A stretch of 50,969 nucleotides of DNA from NCBI GenBank assembly GCA_015488335.1, contig WFNZ01000042.1, positions 1 through 50,969 on the forward strand. Reading direction: 5' to 3'. The translations under genes and the position numbers were made by a program. The first letter of the stretch is position 1; each line of letters begins with the position of its first letter. The DNA comes from Thermovibrio sp. (GTDB lineage: Bacteria > Aquificota > Aquificia > Desulfurobacteriales > Desulfurobacteriaceae). The notes under the pieces were generated by a model. It worked only from the letters and a program-made list of their open reading frames with translations, made no database searches and was not told the origin of the DNA. Shown here piece by piece: positions 19,501 to 26,290 of the stretch.

Positions 19501-21075
19501 AATACGTCTGAATTTTCTGCAGATACTACTGTTTCTTCACAGCAGGGCGGTTATACGGTTTCAGGTTACGTTTATAACGATATAAACCACTCCTCAACCA
19601 GAGAGAGCTCCGAAGGTGGTATGGGCAGTGGAGTTACTGTTTACGTAAAGCTCTGCCAGAACGGTAACGTTGTTCAAGTTGCTGTTCCTGACCCGAATAC
19701 TGGAGAGTACCAGTTTACCGATGTTCAAGAAGGCAGTTATGAGGTTCTCGAATCTCCAGATAATGGGGATTCCTGTTCTGAGGGAGCTCCCACCGGCTGG
19801 ATTCCCACTACAGGTCTCAGTCAGAACATTTCCGTTTCCTCTAACCTTTCAGGGGTAAACTTCGGTAACTACCACGGTGAGAAGGTCTGCGGTTACGTCT
19901 TTAACGACAGAGGAGACGGTTCTTCATCATCGTCAGATGCCAACGATGCTGTATTTGAATCCTCAACAGAGAGGGGAATAAGCGGTGTAACTGTAAGAGT
20001 CTGCACAGATGCAGACTGTTCGTCTCCTATTGATACCACTACTACCGATAGTTCCGGCAGTTACTGTCTCTGGATACCTTCAGATTTTGACTCGGAAACT
20101 GTTTATATAGTTGAAACTGATCCTTCGGGTTACGTATCTACCGGTGATTCGGTAGGTTCAGATGTTAGTGCCAACTTCCAGAACGCTTCGGTAGAAAGGA
20201 ACCGTCTGGAGCTAACGGTTTCTTCTGGGTCAACTGTTGAAAATTATAACTTTGGAGACGTTGGCAGAGTTCAGGTAGAGCCTCCTCAGAGTTACGTTGT
20301 CTCTCCAGGTAGTACTGTCACGATAAACCATGCGGTAAATCTATCAACTCCGGGAAAAGTCGCGGTTCTACTTACCAGTAAAGAAGGTTGGAGTTATACT
20401 GTTTACACAGACGAAGACTGTGATGGGAATCCTGATGCTTTGGTTCCTATGAATGATGGATACTTTGAACTTACCGGTGACTCTGTTTCTGCAGGACGTG
20501 TCTGTTTTGTTATAAGAACGAAAGTTCCTTCTTCTGCTTCTGGGCATACAGAAAAGCTGGACGTTACGGTGTTTGAAGACTGGAAGAATACAAGTGGTAA
20601 CAACGGTAATACCGGCAGCGTTTACGATGATTCAAGTTCTCTGACAGATACAATTACTGTAAATCTGGCTCAGAGTGGAATACTGAAACTCTCAAAATGG
20701 GTGAGGAATGTAAATAGAGGAGAGGGTTTCAGCACTTCTAATAGAGCCAAGCCCTGTGAGTATCTGGAATATAGAATAGACTTTAAGAATGTAGGAGCTC
20801 AAGATGTGGTTAACCTGGTAATTTCCGATGTTATATCTGACGATGTTTCCCTTGTAACGAAAAGTTACGATGGTGAAGATGTTAAGCTTTATATTGAAGG
20901 TAAGGAGTTTCTAGGTTCTGTAGAAGATAGCCCTGATACAGATGGAGTCATTTTAATTGGTAATACTTTAGAAGTAGATGTTAATAAGCTGACGGATGGG
21001 GAGTTTAGGTTTATTAAACCTAATCAGAAAGGTAGCATTTACTATACTGTAAGGTTGAAGGGAGATTGCCAATAG
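16564..21075 (+). CDS. Secreted beta-helix / SdrD-B / DUF11 mosaic surface protein (1503 aa)
   Basis: I chose ATG 16564 because GGGGAG lies 5 nt upstream; it gives a clean signal peptide (cleavage near VSLA at about residue 31). Domain order by eye: an N-terminal beta domain (about 35-308, AFLFWAASDSEIDDTVTLNG, GGWSLIVIYKE) seen in other large surface proteins; an SdrD-B domain (309-475, VYEDPNGDGNMDDKKPVEGV); a right-handed parallel beta-helix (about 480-900, HIDHNYIAGEADAGISMEG and similar turns); two further SdrD-B domains (about 996-1105 and 1106-1235); and two DUF11-type domains ending at the C-terminus (SIYYTVRLKGDCQ). This is typical of a long adhesin or stalk. It carries no LPXTG, autotransporter or T9SS end that I can see. 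Probably exported and displayed through the neighbouring OmpA/barrel pair. Confidence 0.72.
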   Translation: MLNIRDLFKIGLISLVLALFSLSLFSSVSLADSDNNDGDDLTSIYSISGPFELVATGGTFRTKSNDEDCTAVTDSSTAQLSLPTGAQVEKAFLFWAASDSEIDDTVTLNGSQVMASSSNCHLSEYSGVNGLSFYGCYADVTDLVKSYGSGTYTLTDLTINTGSPWSDYCTVLGGWSLIVIYKESNSTDMKYIHLYEGFKIVHNNSFSKDLTGFIAADNPSLKVLSIVWEGDPDLNNNEELEINGHAAGTNLFDSNSTAIPKDDTYGVDIDSVDASQYVNPGDTSLNWAFSTGQDLVIVSALAIYDLKVTGFAGHVYEDPNGDGNMDDKKPVEGVKVKLFSKEGDLKAETTTDSNGYYYFANLNTDDYYVVVDSKTVSPVEGLNSGYTQGDVWAEQTYVNAPSNGDSYAKGLCDTDADSSTDPEQVSGSHVCFGGSYGSRSDDASDLDSAEHKALIHVGLDTLANVDFGFSFNVVTNVNDRDDDSDNGRTCQGCLRQFIQNANAISGSNYMHFVPAVPENSGNWWTVVLNLVSDSNNLYALPPIKDSGTTVDGTAYSYQDGTTVRDTNTGSVSAPGTVGVDQTSLSPYEKPELEVDGNSKGSVFTVDASNVDIEKVAVFNTGWDTGKYPSAVKVLSGSSVTVSDCFLGAKADGSLPDVDKAAMEGIHVRAGADVHIDHNYIAGEADAGISMEGTGIMERNYISHVGRSAQCADGISFEFIKDSPTVRSRDSVVVRDNYIEKSAAYGVESWGTPGAYTISDNTIVESGRGNENGDVCGDGNLNTTELGGVRLFGSGSLVEKNVIHDNPGSGVVVVALDSSTPSKQNTITQNIFYNNGGISIDLDQTHIDGTGGSVNPNGDGVTPNDGSKNSGQQNAGLDYPVFTTAVLNGNTLHLEGYVGTESSKIQGMMTVEVYKADDDGNNNGEVFEGDGKSVSHGEGHWYLGSCTTDNDGTFSCDIDVSGKGLSVGDEITGTATDSDGNTSEFSADTTVSSQQGGYTVSGYVYNDINHSSTRESSEGGMGSGVTVYVKLCQNGNVVQVAVPDPNTGEYQFTDVQEGSYEVLESPDNGDSCSEGAPTGWIPTTGLSQNISVSSNLSGVNFGNYHGEKVCGYVFNDRGDGSSSSSDANDAVFESSTERGISGVTVRVCTDADCSSPIDTTTTDSSGSYCLWIPSDFDSETVYIVETDPSGYVSTGDSVGSDVSANFQNASVERNRLELTVSSGSTVENYNFGDVGRVQVEPPQSYVVSPGSTVTINHAVNLSTPGKVAVLLTSKEGWSYTVYTDEDCDGNPDALVPMNDGYFELTGDSVSAGRVCFVIRTKVPSSASGHTEKLDVTVFEDWKNTSGNNGNTGSVYDDSSSLTDTITVNLAQSGILKLSKWVRNVNRGEGFSTSNRAKPCEYLEYRIDFKNVGAQDVVNLVISDVISDDVSLVTKSYDGEDVKLYIEGKEFLGSVEDSPDTDGVILIGNTLEVDVNKLTDGEFRFIKPNQKGSIYYTVRLKGDCQ

Positions 21076-21087
21076 CAGTACTTTCTA

Positions 21088-21102
21088 ATTAATATTATTA
21101 AT
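21088..21102. promoter_or_regulatory. Perfect AT-rich palindrome upstream of the last DUF11 gene
   Basis: ATTAATA-T-TATTAAT is a perfect 7+1+7 dyad in the 51-bp gap between the 1503-aa gene and the 119-aa gene, 25 nt before ATG 21127. It may be an operator or promoter element, but perfect dyads arise easily in AT-rich DNA. Confidence 0.3.
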
Positions 21103-21126
21103 AACAATTAATTTAGGAGGGGGACT

Positions 21127-21486
21127 ATGAAAGCTCTCCTTGTGTCTGTTCTAACTGTATTCCTTTTAATTCCTTCTTTTGTATTGGCTTCTGAAATTAG
21201 GATAGAGAAGAAATGTGTTCGGGCTGAAGAAACTGTTTCAGCTGTTTCTGGCCTTAAGAAAAGGAGCGTTTTAAGATGTAGTGTAGAAATAAGAAGCGTT
21301 TGTCCTTTCTTTCTAAAGAATGTCAAAGTAAAGGTCTCCATTCCCCGTGGAACAAGGTACATTTCCGGTTCAGGTTCCCCTACCGTTTGGCGGAAAGATG
21401 GAAAGACTTACATAGTCTGGACCATTCCCCATCTTGCTCCTGCAGAGGAAAAGGTTTTTCACTATAGGTTAATTGTTGAGAAGTAG
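21127..21486 (+). CDS. Small secreted single-domain DUF11-like protein (119 aa)
   Basis: Signal peptide MKALLVSVLTVFLLIPSFVLA, then one DUF11-type sandwich with LKNVKVKVSIPRGTRYISGSG, VWTIPHLAPAEEKVFHYR and a C-terminal strand LIVEK. It has the same layout as the 163-residue protein at 4767-5258 (LKNVEIKAQIPKSTVYV, WKIPQLLPG, VLKYRVKVK), so the two are paralogues bracketing the locus. AGGAGGGGG precedes ATG 21127, a very strong ribosome-binding site. It abuts the convergent response-regulator gene with no intervening bases. Likely a minor subunit of the surface structure; no enzymatic signature. Confidence 0.72.
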   Translation: MKALLVSVLTVFLLIPSFVLASEIRIEKKCVRAEETVSAVSGLKKRSVLRCSVEIRSVCPFFLKNVKVKVSIPRGTRYISGSGSPTVWRKDGKTYIVWTIPHLAPAEEKVFHYRLIVEK

Positions 21487-22164
21487 TTAAAGTTCTTTTG
21501 TTAACTTATATCCAAGCCTTGGAAGAGTTTTGAGGTATTTCCCCTTTTCTCCTAACTTTTTCCTGAGCCTGCTTATGTAGACGTCTACTGTTCTCGTGGT
21601 TTCGTTGTGGTCACTTCCCCATATTTTTTCAAGGAGTTCCTCCCGTGAAAAGAGCTCTTCCGGATGTTCTAGAAAGAACTCTAAAAGCTGGAGCTCCGTC
21701 TTTGTAAGGTGTATCGGTTTTCCATCTACCATTACAGATTTTGATTTTTTGTTCTCAACTATTCCTTCAAACTCTAAAATTTCCTTCTTACCGTAACCGG
21801 TTCTTCTCAGAACTGCCTCAATTCTTGCTATCAGTTCTTTTATGCTGAAAGGTTTTGTTACGTAGTCGTCTGCCCCTAAAGTAAGGCCTTTGACTTTTGT
21901 CTCTTCATCTCCCAGTGCCGTAAGAATAATTATGGGAGTTTCTCTGTTTACAGTTTCTTTCCTGATTTTTTCACACAGCTCAAGGCCGCTCATTCCGGGG
22001 AGCATGAGATCTAAGAGTATGATGTCAAACTTCTTTTCTTTGAGTCTTTTAAAGGCTTCCTCTCCATCCAGTATCCACTCTACAGAGAATCCGTAATCTT
22101 CAAGTCGGTCTTTTGTTAACTCTCCAAGGTCTTCATCGTCTTCAATCAGGAGAACTTCTACCAT
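21487..22164 (-). CDS. OmpR/PhoB-family response regulator
   Basis: Receiver domain (about 1-120) with the acidic pocket E8/D9, phospho-acceptor D52 (IILLDLMLPG), switch Thr in IILTA and Lys in DDYVTKPFS. A winged-helix DNA-binding domain (about 130-225) follows, with LTKTELQLLEFFLEHPEELFSREELLEKIWG, TVDVYISRLRKKLG and LPRLGYKL. Length 225 is typical. GGAGG lies 4 nt upstream of its ATG. No histidine kinase gene is adjacent; it follows the phosphoribosyltransferase and cytidine deaminase genes on the same strand. The sequence is of the PhoB subgroup, and a Pho box and pstS occur 8-10 kb away, so control of phosphate genes is a reasonable but unproven guess. Confidence 0.92.
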   Translation of the reverse strand: MVEVLLIEDDEDLGELTKDRLEDYGFSVEWILDGEEAFKRLKEKKFDIILLDLMLPGMSGLELCEKIRKETVNRETPIIILTALGDEETKVKGLTLGADDYVTKPFSIKELIARIEAVLRRTGYGKKEILEFEGIVENKKSKSVMVDGKPIHLTKTELQLLEFFLEHPEELFSREELLEKIWGSDHNETTRTVDVYISRLRKKLGEKGKYLKTLPRLGYKLTKEL

Positions 22165-22173
22165 GAAACCTCC

Positions 22174-22548
22174 TTACAGCTTGAAGTTGAAGGGAAGGAG
22201 CTCCCCTAACGTAAACGTTTCCTCTTCCCTTCCGTCGGTTACTACAATCTCAAAGTCTTCAGGGAAAAACTCTGAAAGAACCTGCCTGCACGCCCCACAC
22301 GGGTAGGGCATAACGTCGGGTGAATATATTAACATTTTGTAAAAATTTTTCTTCCCTTCCGATAAAGCTTTAAACACAGCTACCCTTTCTGCACAGACCG
22401 TAAGACCGTAAGAAGCGTTTTCTACATTCACTCCGGTTACCACTCCATCCTCTCCTACCATAACAGCAGCAACTTTTACCTTTGAGTATGGGGAGTAGGA
22501 GTTTCTAACGACTTCTTTTGCAATCTTCAGCATCTCTACCGTTTTCAT
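22174..22548 (-). CDS. cdd: Cytidine deaminase
   Basis: Zinc-dependent hydrolysis of cytidine/deoxycytidine to uridine in pyrimidine salvage. At 124 residues it is the short homotetrameric type. The catalytic zinc site is visible: C52-A-E54 (TVCAERVAVFKA, Glu as proton shuttle) and C84/C87 in PCGACRQV. Its start overlaps the end of the phosphoribosyltransferase gene by 4 nt (ATGA), and a response-regulator gene follows 9 nt later, so the three are probably co-transcribed. Confidence 0.94.
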   Translation of the reverse strand: MKTVEMLKIAKEVVRNSYSPYSKVKVAAVMVGEDGVVTGVNVENASYGLTVCAERVAVFKALSEGKKNFYKMLIYSPDVMPYPCGACRQVLSEFFPEDFEIVVTDGREEETFTLGELLPFNFKL

Positions 22549-23201
22549 CTCACCTCCGGCCAGAAAAGATTTTCCCTTTTGAGGTTTGCTATGTAAGTTA
22601 AAACTTCTTCATCGGTCAGGTCGTGGAAATCTTCGTAGAAGGAAGCGACGGCGAAGGGGAGTTCCCTGCTCTCTACCAGGCAGTAAACCCCATCGTAGTA
22701 GTTTTCAAGGAGCTCCTTTGTGTGGACGGGGCATACCGGCGCAACTGCGTAAATTTTCTCCGGGTTCAGTTTTTTTAAGAAGTTTGCTGCTGCAATCGCC
22801 GTATAATCTGAGGCGAAACCGTCATCAACAACAACCGCCACTTTCCCAGTTAAATCTCTATACCCTCTGCCTTCTCTGTAAACAGAATTTCTCCTCTCAA
22901 CCTCCTGAAGAACAGCCTTAGCTATCTCTTCAACGGTTTTCGATGAGAGGTAGCCCTTGAATTCGGGGTTCAGGTAGACCGTTCCGTCTAACGTTACTGC
23001 TCCAAAGCCGGCTTCAGGGTTCCACGGGATAGGGAGCTTCCTGACGACGATTATGTCAAGGGGAATCCTCTTCTCCTTTGATATTGCGTAGCCTACTGGA
23101 ACTCCTCCCCGGGGAATGGCGAAGATTACGCTGTTTTCTGGGAGCTCTACTCTCTTTGAAACCTCAAGGCCAGCTTGAAGTCTATCTCTAAATATGGCCA
23201 T
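22545..23201 (-). CDS. Phosphoribosyltransferase-family protein
   Basis: A type I phosphoribosyltransferase fold: the PRPP-binding loop is VAVVVDDGFASDYTAIAA (two Asp then a small-residue loop), preceded by the N-terminal strand FAIPRGGVPVGYAIS and IIVVRKLPIPWNPE. These match the stand-alone 'phosphoribosyltransferase' proteins of about 210-220 aa whose substrate is not established, rather than Hpt, Apt or Upp. It is the first gene of the operon with cdd, which suggests nucleotide salvage. The start is supported by AGAGGATGGAGAG just upstream of ATG. Confidence 0.85.
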   Translation of the reverse strand: MAIFRDRLQAGLEVSKRVELPENSVIFAIPRGGVPVGYAISKEKRIPLDIIVVRKLPIPWNPEAGFGAVTLDGTVYLNPEFKGYLSSKTVEEIAKAVLQEVERRNSVYREGRGYRDLTGKVAVVVDDGFASDYTAIAAANFLKKLNPEKIYAVAPVCPVHTKELLENYYDGVYCLVESRELPFAVASFYEDFHDLTDEEVLTYIANLKRENLFWPEVR

Positions 23202-23258
23202 CTCTCCATCCTCTCAATAAATTCCCACTATTGAAAATATGTTCGGGAGAAGTGTCAG

Positions 23259-23690
23259 GTGAAAACTCTAAGGGTTATTTTCAGAGATGGCGTTTTCGTT
23301 CCTGCTGAGCCCTGCTCACTTCCCAATGGAACCGAGGGAGTGGTTGTTTACGTTGAGAGCAAAGAGAACCTTCCAACTCCATGGTGGAATTTACTTTCCC
23401 TCTGTAGTGAGAAGAAAGAGGCTCTTAAGCAGTTTGTGGAGAATTTGAAAGGTAGAGTGGAATACGATGACGTGAAAGTGGTTGAGAAACCTGAAGGTTT
23501 TGAGGTTTTTGTTTTGGTAGATGATGAAACTGTTGCCCTTAAGCCTGTTATGGAAGAAGCCCTTAAGATTTTTGAGGAAAGGGGCGTCTACCTCCCACTT
23601 CAGGTTATCTCCAGAAGGCGTTTAAACAGGTGGAAAGAGGTGGGGAGCTCCGTTTACAGGGAGATTAGTGAAGGAGTATCTATTGGATGA
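23259..23690 (+). CDS. DUF104-type N-terminus fused to a nucleotidyltransferase-like C-terminus
   Basis: 143 residues. The first about 35 (VIFRDGVFVPAEPCSLPNGTEGVVVYVE) match the DUF104 / AF2212-like antitoxin-type small beta domain. The C-terminal half (FVLVDDE...ALKIFEERGVYLPLQVISRRRLNRWKEVGSSVYREISEGV) looks like the end of an MNT-type minimal nucleotidyltransferase. However, the catalytic GS...GxxxxxSDxD motif is absent, so it is unlikely to be active as such. Start GTG 23259 has GGGAG about 9 nt upstream. The stop overlaps the start of spoVG by 4 nt, so the two are translationally coupled. Function unknown; a DNA-binding or antitoxin-like role is possible. Confidence 0.6.
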   Translation: MKTLRVIFRDGVFVPAEPCSLPNGTEGVVVYVESKENLPTPWWNLLSLCSEKKEALKQFVENLKGRVEYDDVKVVEKPEGFEVFVLVDDETVALKPVMEEALKIFEERGVYLPLQVISRRRLNRWKEVGSSVYREISEGVSIG

Positions 23691-24022
23691 GCAGGAAAGA
23701 GAAAGAGCGCCTTCCAGTTATGAATCTTGAAGTTACCGATGTGAAGATATACCCCTTTGATACAACAGGTGTTGGCGGAAACGTGAAGGCTGTTGCGACT
23801 ATAAGGATTAACGATATTTTGGAAATTAAGGACATAAAGATACTATATTCAAACAAGGGCTACTTTATACAGATGCCCACCCGTAAGAGCCGAACGGGAG
23901 AGTTTATCCCGATAGTGAACCCTTTAAGTAAGGAGCTCTACCTCCACATAAGGAGGAAGATCCTTGATGAGTATAAACGGATTATGGAGAAGTATAATGA
24001 AAAGAGCTCTTCTAATGCTTAG
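23687..24022 (+). CDS. spoVG: SpoVG-family nucleic-acid-binding regulator
   Basis: A 111-residue protein whose core LEVTDVKIYPFD...VKAVATIRINDILEIKDIKIL...GYFIQMPTRKSRTGEFIPIVNPLSKELYLHIRRKILDEY follows the SpoVG pattern throughout. It includes the strand-helix order and the conserved MP-(T/S)-(R/K)-(K/R) stretch. SpoVG proteins are small dimeric DNA/RNA-binding regulators also found in non-sporulating bacteria. About 12 extra basic residues precede the usual MNLEVTD start; an internal ATG at residue 12 could be the true start. It overlaps the upstream gene by 4 nt and the downstream lipoprotein gene by 26 nt. Confidence 0.85.
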   Translation: MSRKEKERLPVMNLEVTDVKIYPFDTTGVGGNVKAVATIRINDILEIKDIKILYSNKGYFIQMPTRKSRTGEFIPIVNPLSKELYLHIRRKILDEYKRIMEKYNEKSSSNA

Positions 24023-24338
24023 CGCTGCAGGGCTTTTCCTCTCTGGTTGTGCCTCTAACCAGCTCTCAAAGACAGATGCTGCAATGCTTGGAGCTTTGGG
24101 CGGCGCTGCTGTAGGGGCTGCAACCCATAAACACTACAAGGCAAAGGCGAAAGACGCTGCCATCTATGGAGCCGTAGCAGGTGGTATTTTGGGTTACGTC
24201 CTTGGAAGTGATCAGACCAGCACCCACACGGTTAACGCCGATACCGAATACGACGTGAAGACAAAAGATGGGAAGGTTATCCACGTCCACGAGAGCTGGT
24301 ACACGGTAGACAGCCAGCCTGCCCCTTCAACCAAGTAG
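23997..24338 (+). CDS. Glycine-zipper outer-membrane lipoprotein
   Basis: I chose ATG 23997 because it gives a lipoprotein signal (MKRALLMLSAAGLFLSGC, lipobox LSGC) and has GGAGAAG just upstream. Two glycine-zipper segments follow (AAMLGALGGAAVGAATHKH and AAIYGAVAGGILGYVLGS), then a hydrophilic tail ending in a short proline/serine stretch. Small glycine-zipper lipoproteins of this type are usually outer-membrane or inter-membrane proteins of unknown function. It overlaps spoVG by 26 nt at its 5' end and the convergent TrmB-like gene by 12 nt at its 3' end. Confidence 0.78.
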   Translation: MKRALLMLSAAGLFLSGCASNQLSKTDAAMLGALGGAAVGAATHKHYKAKAKDAAIYGAVAGGILGYVLGSDQTSTHTVNADTEYDVKTKDGKVIHVHESWYTVDSQPAPSTK

Positions 24339-25058
24339 GGATTTGAAGTAAGAGATGAAGGGAGCTATAACTAAAGGATTTTCTGTATATAGCCCCTTTT
24401 CCTGAGAATATATCTGGAGGAGTTTCTTTCCATCCACGATCAGAAGGTAAGGTAATTCCACTTCCTTTTCAACGAACTTCCCGCCCAATTTCTTTATCTC
24501 TTCTTTACAGGGAGTGTCAAACTTACCTACGGCTATAAGCTCCACCCCAGGCGGCAGGTATTTGTCAAGGTTTCCCCTGCAGCCGAACTTAAAGAGTGGC
24601 TTAACTCCTGCTATCCATACTGCTTCCCTTGCCTGGGATATTATGTTAAGTGCCTTTGAAATAAGAGCTTTTTCTCCTTCAAACGAGAAGACCTCTTTTT
24701 CGTCTTCCTTCTTTTTCCCCTGGAACCGGGATAGGAGCTCCTCCACTTCCCCGATAAGCTCTCTCAAAAACCTTTCCCTCTTCTCAAACTCTGTCTTCAT
24801 CTGGTATATCCTTCCTAAGAGGGCATCCCTGACAGAAGACGGAACGTAGAGTTTTGGTTTCCCGTTCAGAACGTAAACAAAACCTTTTTCCTCAAGGCTT
24901 TTCAGTGAGTCATAGATCCTCTGAGGAGGAATGCCAGACTCCTTTGCAACCTCTGTGGCGGGAGCTCTCCCAAGTTTAAACAGTGAAACGTAGGCCTTTG
25001 CCTCGTAAGAATTTAAGCCGAATTCCTTAAGTAGTTTAACCGCCTCTTTTACTTCCAT
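24327..25058 (-). CDS. TrmB-like transcriptional regulator
   Basis: N-terminal winged helix (VKEAVKLLKEFGLNSYEAKAYVSLFKLGRAPATEVAKESGIPPQRIYDSLKSLEEKGFV) matches the TrmB family. A coiled-coil (about 85-110) and a C-terminal PLD-like effector domain (ISQAREAVWIAGV...) follow. TrmB regulators often sense sugars or redox/metabolic state. I chose ATG 25058 because AGGAG lies 3 nt upstream (ATAGGAGT-ATG); an upstream in-frame start would lack one. It is divergent from the split-Soret cytochrome gene across 57 bp that hold a short dyad, so it likely controls that operon and itself; the effector is unknown. Confidence 0.8.
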   Translation of the reverse strand: MEVKEAVKLLKEFGLNSYEAKAYVSLFKLGRAPATEVAKESGIPPQRIYDSLKSLEEKGFVYVLNGKPKLYVPSSVRDALLGRIYQMKTEFEKRERFLRELIGEVEELLSRFQGKKKEDEKEVFSFEGEKALISKALNIISQAREAVWIAGVKPLFKFGCRGNLDKYLPPGVELIAVGKFDTPCKEEIKKLGGKFVEKEVELPYLLIVDGKKLLQIYSQEKGLYTENPLVIAPFISYFKSLLG

Positions 25059-25086
25059 ACTCCTATGATATAATGAAAACTGTTTC

Positions 25087-25102
25087 ACCACCAAATAGTG
25101 GT
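25087..25102. promoter_or_regulatory. Dyad in the trmB-like / cytochrome intergenic region
   Basis: ACCAC-CAAATA-GTGGT, 5-bp arms with a 6-nt spacer, lies between the divergent regulator and cytochrome genes and ends just before the AAGGAGG ribosome-binding site of the latter. It is a plausible autoregulatory operator, but short and unproven. Confidence 0.3.
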
Positions 25103-25115
25103 TAAGGAGGGTGCC

Positions 25116-25850
25116 GTGGAGAGAAGGAAGTTTTTAAAAGACGTTGCAAAAGCAGGATTGGGAGCAGTTGCAGGCTTAACTGTCGGTTCTGCAATGAGCT
25201 TTGCGTCTCAGAAGAAGATTGAGCTTCCGCTTCCTTACGTAAAGCTTGATCCAAAGAGAGTGGCAGATAAGGCCTACGACGGTTTCTACCAGCACGAGTG
25301 TGCCTACGGAGTTTTCAACGCTGTTATAAGTGAGCTTCAGGAAAAAGTTGGAGGGCCTTACTTGGGAATTCCAACCCTTATGTTCTGGTACGGCGGCGGC
25401 GGTGCCGCAGGCTGGGGAACATTATGTGGAACCCTTAACGCTGCAGGTGCTATCTTCAATCTTACATGTAACCTGAAAGACTTTAAAGCTATGATAGATA
25501 CCCTCTACGACTGGTATCAGAAGACTCCCCTTCCGACTTACGTTCCCTGTAAAGGTAAGTGGTGCAAGCAGCCTTTCCCTGAAAGCGTTTCCCATTCACC
25601 GCTTTGCCACGTTTCAGTTCAGAGGTGGTGCAAAATAGCCTCTGTTAAGTTTGGAAGACCGATTCTCTACAACAGCAAAGAGCGTTCTGAAAGGTGTGCA
25701 AGGCTTGCAGCTTCCGTTGCGGCAAAGGTTGTTGAGATGTTGAACGACTACCACTTTGGAAACTTTAAACCCTACAAAGTTAAAGGAGCTCAAAAGACGA
25801 AGATGGACTGCAGGCTCTGTCACGAAGTAACGATGCACGAGCTCTCTTAA
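25116..25850 (+). CDS. Tat-exported split-Soret-type cytochrome c / C_GCAxxG_C_C family protein
   Basis: The N-terminus ERRKFLKDVAKAGLGAVAGLT is a twin-arginine signal (RRKFLK), so the folded protein is exported. The mature part has HECAYGVFNAV, MFWYGGGGAAGWGTLCGTLNAAGA, CHVSVQRWC, SERCARLAASVA and a C-terminal CRLCH heme-binding motif. This cysteine pattern and the 244-aa length match the split-Soret diheme cytochrome described from Desulfovibrio and the wider C_GCAxxG_C_C redox family. Only one classical CxxCH is visible, so the second heme ligation is uncertain. I chose GTG 25116 (AAGGAGG 5 nt before). Rhodanese follows 20 nt later, pointing to sulfur or nitrogen redox chemistry. Confidence 0.7.
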   Translation: MERRKFLKDVAKAGLGAVAGLTVGSAMSFASQKKIELPLPYVKLDPKRVADKAYDGFYQHECAYGVFNAVISELQEKVGGPYLGIPTLMFWYGGGGAAGWGTLCGTLNAAGAIFNLTCNLKDFKAMIDTLYDWYQKTPLPTYVPCKGKWCKQPFPESVSHSPLCHVSVQRWCKIASVKFGRPILYNSKERSERCARLAASVAAKVVEMLNDYHFGNFKPYKVKGAQKTKMDCRLCHEVTMHELS

Positions 25851-25870
25851 CCGATTAAAGGAGTTCTGTT

Positions 25871-26284
25871 ATGGATGTAAACGGGGAGATTTTAAAGAGG
25901 ATTCAGCTCCTCTTTTCAAACTTTACGCCGAAAGTTCTTGCAAGCAACCCCTGTGCCGTTGAGCCGGAGCAGGTTGTTGACCTTATAAAGGAGAAGCAGG
26001 ATTTCGTTATTCTGGACATCAGGACTCCTTTGGAGCAGGAGCTCCTTGCACCCCGCCTTGAGAACACCCTCTACATTCCGATGCACGAGCTCTTTAAGGA
26101 GGAGAACTTAGAGAAAATTCCAAAGAACAAAACTGTTTTGGTTCTCTGCCACACAGACAGAAGAGCAACGGCAGTTGTTGTTGCCCTGAGGCTTTTGGGG
26201 TTTGATAGGACTTTTGTTCTGAGGGGTGGAGTTGTGGAGCTCTCCCGGGTTGTTGGGAAGGAGCTCTACAACAGGCTCTTTTAG
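25871..26284 (+). CDS. Rhodanese-domain sulfurtransferase
   Basis: A single rhodanese domain of 137 residues: VILDIRTPLEQELLAPRLENTLYIPMHEL, then the active-site loop VLVLCHTDRRATAVV with nucleophile C93 and the C-terminal motif FVLRGGVVELSRV. The cysteine can carry a persulfide that is passed to acceptors. No signal peptide is seen, so it is cytoplasmic. It is co-directional with the split-Soret cytochrome gene and convergent with a dsrE-like gene, which together suggest sulfane-sulfur handling. A strong hairpin terminator follows. Confidence 0.9.
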   Translation: MDVNGEILKRIQLLFSNFTPKVLASNPCAVEPEQVVDLIKEKQDFVILDIRTPLEQELLAPRLENTLYIPMHELFKEENLEKIPKNKTVLVLCHTDRRATAVVVALRLLGFDRTFVLRGGVVELSRVVGKELYNRLF

Positions 26285-26290
26285 TGGGCC

